Source: Entophlyctis helioformis
Lineage: Eukaryota > Chytridiomycota > Chytridiomycetes > Chytridiales > Chytriomycetaceae
NCBI GenBank assembly: GCA_025526915.1
Contig: JAHLKH010000477.1
Coordinates: 1 to 10,355 of the forward strand
DNA length: 10,355 bases
Reading direction: 5' to 3'
Of the stretch, positions 1-7,321 are shown one piece after another. Position numbers and translations under genes: made by a program. The notes under the pieces were generated by a model. That model had not been told where the DNA came from and made no database searches. It saw only the letters and a list, made by a program, of their open reading frames with translations. Within the stretch, counting starts at the first letter, position 1. Every line of letters starts with the position of its first letter.

Positions 1-2
1 CA

Positions 3-131
3 AAGAGCATCCCCAAGGCCGCGCGCCGCTGCCCGTTTTGCACTTCGCATCTCGAGACTGAAGAGGCGAGCGACGGCACGGACAAGGACGAGACCGCCAT
101 TGACATCGCCTCTGTTGTGCGCAAGCCATGA
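3..131 (+). CDS. 3' end of a gene with a zinc-ribbon-like C-terminal tail, possibly MscL-like channel (partial)
   Basis: An open frame enters from the left edge and ends at TGA 129-131, giving 42 visible residues. It begins with I-P-K-A-A-R-R-C-P-F-C-T-S, then an acidic stretch (E, D and T rich) and ends V-V-R-K-P. The pattern [IP]-x-A-x-R-C-x-x-C-T-S is the second half of a double-CxxC zinc-ribbon tail. From family knowledge, this kind of tail follows the coiled C-terminal helix of some bacterial and fungal large-conductance mechanosensitive channels (MscL). The pore-forming part lies outside the window, so identity rests only on the tail. It converges tail-to-tail with the carbonic anhydrase gene CA1, with about 150 bases between the two stops. 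Another zinc-ribbon protein is possible. Confidence 0.55.
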   Translation, partial: KSIPKAARRCPFCTSHLETEEASDGTDKDETAIDIASVVRKP

Positions 132-283
132 GTGCTGCCGTGTCTAGAAGCCATTGCCGGCATCCCAGCACATACAACGACCAATACATACAGTCACAAC
201 CGCTTCATTCTTAATATGTAATGTATGTGCACCATCAGTGCACACTGCCTGAGCTCGACGCAGACAGGCCGAAGTCGGCGAGC

Positions 284-1435
284 TCAACCACGCGGACGCA
301 CACGCGCAGCCATGGCCGCCTCGATACGCCCCTGCAACCGATCGTTCGAGTCCAAAACCAGGCCGAGATCCCTGATCACGCCATCCGACAGTCGGTAGCA
401 CCAGCCATGCAGCACCAGCCGCTGCCCTCTTGCCCATGCGCCTTGCACAATTCCGTTGGCGGCGACCTTGGACAGCGACTGCAGCACATTGAGCTCGCAC
501 ATGAGGTCCTCACGCTGCTGGTCCGTGCGCAGCCGCGAGAGCACCTCCTTGTACGAGCGCCGCAGATCGCGGATCTGTTCCAGCCAGTTGTCGATGAGGC
601 CCGAGTGCTCGCCCGTCATGGCTGAGTGCACGCCGCCGCACGAGTAGTGTCCTAATGCGTCGTGAGTGGCAGTGCCTGTGTGAGCAGTGCGTTGATGTAT
701 GGAGCAAGAGGAGCAGGAGGAGCAAGAGGGGGAGGCGCAGGAGGCGCAGGCTCTCACCGCAAACAATGACATGGTCGACTTTGAGCACGTCGACGGCGTA
801 CTGGAGGACCGACAGGAAGCTCAGATCTGTTGTCACGACGACGTTGGCGATGTTGCGGTGAACAAACGCATCGCCAGGACCGAGCCGCACTGTGCCGAAT
901 GGATCAGGAAGCCCAACAGAATGCGCATCAGTCGGCAATCGTTATCCATCGGGTCATGTGGTGGTGCATGTGGTGGTGCATGCGGTGGTGCATGTGGTTA
1001 TACGGTGCGGGCGTCGGGATGAAAGTTGATGGCGCCAGCGATCATGTCTCAATCCAACGCCTCCCGCAGACTGTCTGCCTGTCTGCCAGTCTGCCTTCAT
1101 GGCTGCCTGTCTGCCAGCCAGTCCGACAGACCGCCTGCGAGGTTGCGGCATGCAGCATACAGCGGCAACCACACAGCAACAACACAGCAACCACGCAGCA
1201 GCGAGCACTCACAAATCTCGGTTGGCGGCACTCGAGAGTCCGAGCAGCCGATCCACAGAATGGCGGGCGACTGGCCCTCGGCGAGCTTCTTGAAATAGGC
1301 GGGCTCGTCTTCCCGCTTCTTGTACGCCCACGCCCGGTTGTTGTTGAGCAGCTGCTGGACGTCCAGCTTGCGCGGGGCAGCCGCTGGCGAGTTCTGGTGC
1401 GGAGGTGTCGGAGGGAGGTCCGGCGAGTGCGACAT
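284..1435 (-). CDS. Beta-class carbonic anhydrase CA1 (three exons, compact canonical form)
   Basis: Reversible hydration of CO2 to bicarbonate by a zinc enzyme. Exons are 1435-1213, 889-758 and 651-284, total 723 nt, 240 residues. Both introns are GT-AG: the first donor is GTGAGT at 1212 with acceptor CAG ending at 890; the second donor is GTGAGA at 757 with acceptor TTAG ending at 652. Spliced, the protein has C64-x-D66-S-R68 and H120-x-x-C123, so the zinc ligands Cys/His/Cys and the Asp-Arg dyad are all present. [15 protein letters not shown] and L-Q-Y-A-V are typical of the class. Intron 2 cuts inside the C-G-H-Y-S-C zinc motif (phase 1). The C-terminus stops shortly after [10 protein letters not shown], the usual family end. 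The first 22 residues are Pro/Ser rich with no obvious targeting signal, so a cytosolic enzyme is likely. The start at 1435 has G at -3; an in-frame ATG at 1840 would add 135 low-complexity residues and is unlikely. Confidence 0.9.
955..999. repeat. 12-bp tandem repeat in CA1 intron 1
   Basis: Unit CATGTGGTGGTG, three copies (one base varies in the third) plus a degenerate fourth. It lies inside the 323-nt first intron of CA1. The same intron also holds an irregular CTGTCTGCC-type low-complexity stretch around 1070-1130. No coding role is visible. Confidence 0.8.
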
Positions 1436-1867
1436 GTCGTTGGCGGGCGCTTCGATGCAGTTGGTCAAAGCGAGGCAAAACGTCGTCGTACTGCCGACAA
1501 TGATGCGACCAGGCTGCAAGACGGCTGCAAGACGGCTGTAATACGGCTGCAAGACGACCGCAAGCCGGCTGTTGAGCTGGATGCCGTCGCTGGCCACTGG
1601 GGCAACTGCAAGTGCCCGCTGCCGAGCCGCAGGACGACTGCGATTGCAGTGTGCACCACACGGCCCCTGCGGCCTGCTGTGACTCACGTCCGGTGGCTCC
1701 CTGCGGTGGCTCCAACAGCCGGCGGGTGGGCGGCGCAACCGACGCGACCAAAATCCACGACCTCTCAGACCTTTCCTCCCACAACGAAACCAGCGCCGGC
1801 TTGGCAGGTCCAGCACCGTCGGAACTCCCAGCGCATACATACCAAGCCCTTCTGCGCTTTGATATCC
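1436..1867. promoter_or_regulatory. Divergent promoter region between CA1 (-) and CA2 (+)
   Basis: A 432-base gap separates the chosen start codons of two head-to-head carbonic anhydrase genes, so both promoters and both 5' leaders must lie here. No TATA box is evident. The most structured element is the 11-bp tandem repeat at 1512-1566, 77 to 131 bases upstream of the CA1 start. Shared regulation of the pair is inferred from geometry only. Confidence 0.55.
1512..1566. repeat. Five tandem 11-bp units in the divergent promoter
   Basis: Unit GGCTGCAAGAC at 1512, 1523 and 1545 is perfect. The unit at 1534 has two changes and the one at 1556 is more degenerate. The 11-bp period is close to one helical turn, so any protein site in the unit would recur on the same DNA face. 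Confidence 0.85.
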
Positions 1868-3557
1868 ATGGCCATTACACCCGCAACAGACACTAGCAAC
1901 ATGTCATATTCACGAGGCCTGGACGAGCTGCTCGAGCGCAACCGCCAATGGGCAGCGGAGACCCGTCCGCAGGACAAGCTGCCCAAGCCGCGCGACTACG
2001 AGTCGCAGTTCCAAGACTCGCCGTCCGTCTTCTGGATAGGCTGTGCCGACTCGAGAGTGCCGCCCAACGAGATTAGTGAGTGGGTCTGGTGCTCGGCTGT
2101 GCTCGGCTGTGCTCGGCTGTGCTCGGCTGTGCCCAACTGTGCGCGACAGAAAGGCAGTGGGAATGCGGCGTCCTGTCCATGTGCCTATCGTGCGCTTATC
2201 GCCCGCATTCGCACACACTGCCGCCACGCCGCCACGCCACCACGCCAACCTGTCAGCCTGCATTGATTCACTCGGCATTGGCACTGACAACCATCAAAAG
2301 TCCGACTGGGCACAGGTCAGATGTCTGTCCATCGGAACATCGCCAACGTCGTCTCGGTCTCGGACGTCAACCTGCTGGCCGACCTCGAAATCATGATCCA
2401 CAAGGGCAAAGTGCCCACCATTATCCTATGCGGCCACTACAACTGCGGCGGTGTCGCCGCATCGCTTTCGACGGCGCCGCACGGCCTCATCGATAACTGG
2501 CTGCTGCACATCCGCCAGGTGCATACGGCATGCAAGCCCATGATCGAATTGATATCCGACGAGAAGATGCGGCTGCGGGCACTCGTCGAGCTCAATGTGA
2601 TTTACGGAGCGGCGATGCTGGCTCAGACGCCTGCTGTCAAGGATGCGTGGAAAGCCGGCATGTCGCTCACGATCCATTCGTGGGCATTCGACATTGGTAC
2701 TGGCGAGATCAGGCACGTTGCCAGTATCAGGTCTGCTGCAGGCATGCGTGCTCTCCCAGTCGCGCTAACATGATACTGTGCCTGACTGTTCAACCGCCAG
2801 CGATCTTGGATGTAATCTGTCGTCCATCAAAGACGCCGAAACACTCAACAGCTTCCCGCCCTTTGACATTACAGCGCAGTCCATCTCAGCCGCGCTGTCG
2901 TCGTCATCGCACTTGCAGTCGCTGCTACCGGCCCACCAGCAACTACGGCCCAAAGAAGGCGTGCCACAGCAGTCGCTTGCATGGCATAAAGGCTTCCTCA
3001 AGCTGCAGGAACGGCTGGGCATTGTCGCACCGATGAATACGGGCTCGTCGCCGCGTCCGTCGCTTCCAAGGTCAGGCAACGGAAGCACCAGCAGCAACAA
3101 CAACTTTGGCATGCAGATGCAGATGCCGATGATGCCGCAGATGCCGGGCATGGCCATGACAGCCGGCGGGATGATGATGCCGCAGATGGGCATGGGGATG
3201 CCGATGATGCCGCAGATGGGGATGGGCATGGGTATGATGCCGCAAATGCAGATGCAGATGATGCCGCAGATGGGCATGGGCATGGGCATGATGCCGGGGA
3301 TGATGGGCATGCCGCAGATGCCCATGATGAACCCAGCCATGATGGTGCCGGGATCCTCGACCACCACGACGGTGACCACGACGGTGACGGCAGGGCCCGG
3401 CGGCGTGCTGAGCTCCAACACGCAGACGTCGACCAACCAGAACGGCGGGCTGTCGCGCGACGAGGCACAGCAGCAGCTCCTGCAGAAGACGTTTGCGGCG
3501 CAGCAGGGCAGGCGGCAGTCGCAGATAGCGCTGTTTTCGTGCCTGCAGCCAATGTGA
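1868..3557 (+). CDS. Beta-class carbonic anhydrase CA2 with Met-rich C-terminal extension
   Basis: CO2/bicarbonate interconversion; zinc enzyme. Exons are 1868-2075, 2301-2712 and 2801-3557 (458 residues). Intron 1 is GTGAGT...AAAAG with CTGAC branch site at 2284-2288. Intron 2 has CTAAC at 2765-2769 and CAG ending at 2800, but a GC donor (see its own entry). The catalytic domain has C59-x-D61-S-R63 and C113-G-H115-Y-N-C118, so ligands and dyad are intact. The helix between N-I-A-N-V-V and the second motif (S-D-V-N-L-L-A-D-L) differs from the usual S-V-L-Q-Y-A-V seen in CA1. After the family-typical S-D-L-G-C at 207-211, about 250 extra residues follow: a conserved F-P-P-F segment, an L-A-W-H island (266-281), a Met-rich tract (311-388), a Thr-rich stretch, a Gln-rich helix and a terminal F-S-C-L-Q-P-M. 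The start at 1868 (TCCATGG, strong context) was preferred; an ATG at 1901 would shorten it by 11 residues. Probably cytosolic. Closest relative in the window is CA3. Confidence 0.88.
2091..2140. repeat. 10-bp tandem repeat in CA2 intron 1
   Basis: Four perfect copies of GCTCGGCTGT (2091-2130) and a degenerate fifth. The array starts 15 bases after the donor of the 225-nt first intron. It has no sequence relation to the repeats at the same intron position in CA1 or CA3. Confidence 0.88.
2713..2800 (+). other. CA2 intron 2 with probable GC-AG donor
   Basis: The position homologous to the CA3 donor AG|GTACGT reads AG|GCACGT here. Using the GC donor makes exon 2 exactly 412 nt, the same as CA3 exon 2, and gives G-E-I-S-D-L-G-C, matching CA3 G-Q-I-S-D-L-G-C. 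A GT donor 18 bases downstream (AG|GTCTGC at 2731) is also in frame and would insert six residues, R-H-V-A-S-I. The acceptor CGCCAG and the branch site GCTAACA are clear. Confidence 0.65.
3111..3344 (+). repeat. Coding Met-Pro-Gln-Gly low-complexity tract in CA2
   Basis: This stretch encodes 78 residues, of which 38 are methionine, in recurring blocks such as M-M-P-Q-M-G-M-G-M. The DNA is built from ATG, CCG, CAG and GGC codons and lies in frame inside exon 3. It separates two segments of the extension that are conserved in CA3, which has no such tract. Confidence 0.9.
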
Positions 3558-3870
3558 TTGTGGCGTTATTGAGGGCCGGTGTACAGAATGGAATGAAGCG
3601 GCCGTCAACGAAGCACAACCGCAAGGAGTGCCTGTCATCGTCGTCTCCTCGACTGCAGACCTGCTGCGCATCAGACGCCATCAGACGCCATCAGACGCCA
3701 TCAGACGCCATCACAGGGGCAGCACAGGGGCAGCACAGGGGCCAGCTGACGCCACCGCGTGACTGCCCCATGACTCCTTCGGATCTCAGCTGATCTTTTG
3801 ATTGCCACCCAATTTCCCGCAGATCGTGCCTTTCATCGGCAAGCAACACGAGCGCAAATTTGCCCGTCGG
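3558..3870. other. Intergenic region between CA2 and CA3 with short tandem repeats
   Basis: This stretch must hold the CA2 3' end and the CA3 promoter. The clear structures are two tandem arrays. Four copies of TCAGACGCCA (10 bp) occupy 3671-3710. Three copies of ACAGGGGCAGC (11 bp, the last with an extra C) occupy 3713-3746. An in-frame stop at 3799-3801 precedes the first ATG of CA3. I see no gene here. Confidence 0.7.
3671..3746. repeat. Two adjacent short tandem arrays (10 bp x4, 11 bp x3)
   Basis: TCAGACGCCA is repeated four times without error from 3671. The next array, ACAGGGGCAGC, starts at 3713. The two units are unrelated. They lie about 125-200 bases upstream of the CA3 start codon. 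Confidence 0.85.
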
Positions 3871-4337
3871 ATGACAGCAAACATTTTCGCTTGTTCCCGA
3901 GCGTCGGCGCGGGTGCACTGGTTGTTCCAGCCGTTCAGCCAAGCGGCGGCTGCTGCTCCAGGATTGCGTCGGATGCTGGCAAGCGCCTCCTCGACGAATT
4001 TGCCCAATTGCCGACCCTTCCCAGAACACACAGGAACGATGCACGACATTGCGGCCGCACTCGCAACGCTCAAGGAGTCGACGGATCTCCACGAGCTGCT
4101 TGAACGCAACAAGCAGTGGGCCTGCGACGAGCACATCAAGGAGCGGCACCGCGAGAGCACAAACTTCGAGTCGCAGTTCCATGACTCGCCGTCCATCTTT
4201 TGGCTGGGCTGCGCCGACTCGAGAGTGCCGCCAAACGAGATTGGTGCGTCCTGCCCCTGCCCTGCCCTGTGCGACTGCTACTGCTGCTACTGCTACTGCT
4301 GCCGCCGCTGTGCACCACTGCCTGCCGCTGTGCACCA

Positions 4338-4370
<33 letters not shown>

Positions 4371-5801
4371 TACCAACTGACGTGCTCGCACGCCTGCCGC
4401 CGCCCGGGCGCCGCCTGCAGTCCACCTGGGCACCGGCGAGATGTCGGTCCACCGGAACATTGCCAACGTCGTCTCGGTCTCAGACGTCAACCTGCTGGCC
4501 GACCTCGACGTCTCCATCACCGACGGCCATGTGCCCACTATCATCGTCTGCGGCCACTACAACTGCGGCGGCGTTGCTGCTGCGCTGTCGTCTGCGCCGC
4601 ACGGCCTCATCGACAACTGGCTGCTGCACATCCGCCAGGTCGCCTCTGCCTGCCGGCCGGTGCTGGATCTCATTCCAGACGAGGCCAAGCGGCTGCGGGC
4701 ACTCGTCGAGCTCAACGTCATTCATGGGGCGCTGACTCTGTCGCAGACGCCGATTGTCCGCGATGCGTGGAAGCGGGGCCAGGACCTGGCCATTCACGCC
4801 TGGGTCTTTGACATTGGCACGGGCCAGATCAGGTACGTGCCCTCTTGCCATCCGCACTTGCTGCCCCCTGCCCCTCCTGCCCTCTGCCCCCCCTGCCCCT
4901 CTGCCCCCTGCGCCAGCAGCGTATCGCCCCCTCCATATGTCCGCCCTGCTGAAGCTTTGTCGACGCTGACAATCTGTTTGCCCATCTGCACCGCCTCCGC
5001 TCCGCCTGCTATCCCGCCATCCTGCCGTGCATTGTGCACATCACAATGGCACTCCGCATGACATGCTGGCTCCGCCGCCTGACCGTTCCCGCACCTCAAA
5101 CCCGTCGCCACCTTGACGGCTCCTCAAAACGCCATTGACGACTCCTCAAAAACTCCTTTGCGCGACGCCTTGGCTGCAACAACCAACAGCGATCTGGGTT
5201 GCACCATCTCGAGCGTCGATGATGCAGACACGCTCGCCAACTTCCCGCCCTTTTCGTTCTCTCCGCCGCCCTGCAGTCGGCACTGCTGGCCCCACCACCG
5301 CACATCAAGCCGATGCTGCCCGTATACCCCGTCGCCCACCACCACCGCAAGCATTTCCCGCGTCTGCACAAGCGCCACGCGTCGCACGCGTCGCATCTGT
5401 CGACGTCTGCCTCGGACGCCGACCGCCACGCTCACCAGCATGGATCGCACCTCTCTGGCAAGCACATAGCAGGCACGTCGGACGAGAATGCCACCGAGAA
5501 CGAAGATGGTGTGCCGCCACACACGTCTGACGACCACTACACCGATGAGCTCCACGTCTACCGACCGCACCAGCGGCCGCCACTCTCGTGGCACGCGGGG
5601 CTCATGCGCCTGCACAACCAGATGGGCATCATGCCCAACATGAGCACGGATGCCAGCATCATCAGACACCCGCGCCACTACCGGATGGACCAGCAGCGCA
5701 CGCTCAGCGTCGACGGCAGCGAGACCCAGCCAGCCAAGCTCAAGAAGTCCGTGTCGACGTCGCGCTTCTGGTGTCTGCAGCCCATGTGGGGCCACAAATG
5801 A
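3871..5801 (+). CDS. Beta-class carbonic anhydrase CA3, mitochondrial-type leader; frame break in last exon
   Basis: Zinc enzyme for CO2/bicarbonate interconversion. Exons are 3871-4243, 4421-4832 and 5190 onward. Introns: GTGCGT...CTGCAG with CTGAC at 4377-4381, and GTACGT...CAACAG. Motifs are C114-x-D116-S-R118 and C168-G-H170-Y-N-C173, so the active site is complete. The first in-frame ATG after a stop at 3799 is 3871. It gives a leader with Arg at 10, 14, 33 and 34 and no acidic residue before 52, ending R-R-M-L-A-S-A-S-S, typical of a mitochondrial presequence. A second ATG at 4039 (A at -3, residue 57) would give a leaderless form. After F-P-P-F (5242-5253) the frame is lost: read literally the protein stops at 5467-5469 (354 residues). 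The conserved tail continues in the -1 frame from about 5253 to TGA 5799-5801, which would give about 465 residues. The tail has L-S-W-H-A-G (5583-5630) and F-W-C-L-Q-P-M (5766 on), shared with CA2. The catalytic domain lies wholly before the break. Confidence 0.85.
4304..4367. repeat. 20-bp duplication and CCTG microsatellite in CA3 intron 1
   Basis: GCCGCTGTGCACCACTGCCT is present twice back to back (4304-4323, 4324-4343), followed by a perfect GCCT run to about 4367. A CTGCTA-rich stretch precedes it (4274-4303). All lie within the 177-nt first intron of CA3, upstream of its branch site. Confidence 0.85.
4861..4911. repeat. C-rich pyrimidine tract in CA3 intron 2
   Basis: Irregular CTGCCCC and CCCCTG blocks, nearly all C and T on the + strand, within the 357-nt second intron. 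The tract is just after the donor and far from the acceptor, so it is not the normal 3' splice pyrimidine tract. Confidence 0.7.
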
Positions 5802-6007
5802 GTCGAGCCAGACTGCTCGTCTGTTTGTGCACGCCTGCCCTTTTTGGTCTTGCATCTGCTACCACCCTGCCACCCTTCCACCCTTCCACCATGCCACTCT
5901 ACTACCACACAATATACATATCGTCAACCCATCGACCTTCCATCGACCTCTGGCCAGCGTCCATCGCCGATTTCATCTGCGTTTTAAAAACACTGCTGCA
6001 AACGGCC

Positions 6008-7280
6008 ATGTCGACAGCTGCACGAGCAACGGCGGCGGCGGCGGCGGCGTGCAGACGGCTGGCCCTCACACACACACTCCTGCGGACACCGGCACCGCTG
6101 GCTGCAGCACCTGCAGCGCCGCTGCTGGCGTCTGCGTGGCGGTCCTACTCGGCGGCGGCGACTGCAACCGCACCCACCGACGCTGCTGCCCCTGCGTCGG
6201 CTGCTGATTCCACAGCGTCAACAACGCAAGATCTGCCGCTTGGTGCAAGAGCTGCTGCTCCTGCGGCAACGGCAACGGCAACGGGCCCAAGCAAGCCGTC
6301 CAAGCCAGCGTCGTCTGGTGCGTCCAGCCGCCAATGCCGTGCCCACGCCGTCTGCGCAACACTGACCCGCCCCACATGCGCTCTTGCACCCAACAGACTC
6401 GTTCTCGCTGCCGTCCATATTCTCGTCTACCGAGGTCGACCACCACCTCATCCACTACCCTTGGAGCCTGAGCACATCGCCGTCCCGCGAGCCCACGCCG
6501 ACGTTCTGGCAGGCGCTGCGCGACAAGCACTTTCTGACCGTTGCGACAAAGCGGGTGCAGGACCACCTGCACCACCCGCACTACGAGTTCCCCAAGCACT
6601 TTATCCGAGATGCGGGCGACACGGTCATGGCGCTGTTGAATGCGCTCGGCGACACGCGTGGGGCAGGCGATGCCGAGACGCTTGAGCCGGTCATGGTGCG
6701 TGGGCTGGCCCGCATGTACGCGGACGGCTACCGGTCGCTCGCGGCCAAGGGACAGACGCCGTCGTTTTTGATTGGCGACACGGTCGTCGGCGGCAGCGGT
6801 GCGAGTGACAGGGACGGCAGCAGCGCGGCCAGCAGCAAGGCGCTGGGCGAGGCGCGCAAGAAGATGGCCGTGCGTCTCAGGGGCATACATCTGACGTACG
6901 GGCCGTATCCGGTGCCGCACGACTATGTCGCGCAGGACTGGTTCTCGTTTTTCCGGATCAATGTGCCACGGGAGGACAGCGAGTTTGAGTCGCATCCGCG
7001 TCAGAAGGAGGTCCTCAAGACGGCCCAGGACGACGGCGTGTTCATTCGCGCCAAGGTCGTTGTGGACCTGCCGCTCGAGTTTGTGCTGACGGACACGGTG
7101 TCGGGGATTCCGCTGCTGCGCGACAGGCGCGATCGCATCGAGGTCGAGCTTGTGAGCCCGCATTTCACGCCATGGGATGATGTCGTGATTGGCAGCGAGA
7201 TCAACGGGTGGCGGTTGGCGTTTGCATGGCGTGTGTCGGACATTGACGGGCTCATGGCCAAGCGGGAGGTTGCTCCGTAG
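6008..7280 (+). CDS. Nuclear-encoded mitochondrial protein of unknown family (two exons)
   Basis: Exons are 6008-6317 and 6397-7280 (397 residues). The intron is 79 nt: donor G|GTGCGT at 6318, branch site CTGAC at 6362-6366, acceptor CAACAG ending at 6396, joining phase 1 into D104. Residues 1-47 are a strong presequence: Ala, Leu and Arg rich, no acidic residues, with R45-S-Y|S, a classic matrix-peptidase site. Residues about 50-103 are a low-complexity Ala/Thr/Ser/Pro linker. The mature part has helical segments (W-Q-A-L-R-D-K-H-F, V-R-G-L-A-R-M-Y-A-D-G-Y) and then alternating strand-like segments (I-R-A-K-V-V-V-D-L-P-L-E-F-V-L-T-D). It ends with a conserved-looking S-P-H-F-T-P-W-D-D and V-S-D-I-D-G-L-M. 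I do not recognise the family. The strand pattern and W...D-I-D-G ending recall Tim44/Mba1/mL45-like alpha+beta domains, but only weakly. No transmembrane helix is evident, so matrix or peripheral inner-membrane location is inferred. The ATG has G at -3 and the preceding CA3 stop is about 200 bases away. Confidence 0.82.
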
Positions 7281-7286
7281 CCGTGT

Positions 7287-7321
<35 letters not shown>
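7287..7321. repeat. CTGC (CCTG) microsatellite between convergent genes
   Basis: Nearly nine perfect copies of CTGC, six bases after the stop codon of the mitochondrial-protein gene. They lie in the 173-base gap before the convergent SNARE gene. The unit is the same as in CA3 intron 1 and is in the same orientation. Because it is so close to the stop, it is probably transcribed in the 3' untranslated region. Confidence 0.9.

Noticed and set aside
955..1200. Possible CRISPR-like array of direct repeats
   Set aside because: The repeats are contiguous 12-bp units without spacers, and they sit in a eukaryotic intron.
830..1867. Long + strand open frame leading into CA2 exon 1
   Set aside because: It crosses CA1 intron 1, CA1 exon 1 antisense and promoter repeats, and has no recognisable protein content before 1868. 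It is open because stops are rare in this GC-rich DNA.
3552..3557. CaaX prenylation box at the CA2 C-terminus
   Set aside because: The Cys is fifth, not fourth, from the end (C-L-Q-P-M), and CA3 continues four residues further. Kept only as a remark.
2998..3681. Minus-strand open frames opposite the Met-rich tract (Cys/Ile/Pro and His-rich proteins)
   Set aside because: They are mirror readings of the ATG/CCG/CAG/GGC codon repeat and have no independent support.
5242..5260. Programmed -1 ribosomal frameshift site in CA3
   Set aside because: The in-frame codons are CCC TTT TCG. Slipping back one base would put the Phe tRNA on CTT and the Pro tRNA on GCC, so no canonical X-XXY-YYZ heptamer is present.
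5588..6007. Upstream extension of the mitochondrial-protein frame to 5588
   Set aside because: It overlaps the conserved CA3 tail in another frame. The presequence starts naturally at ATG 6008.
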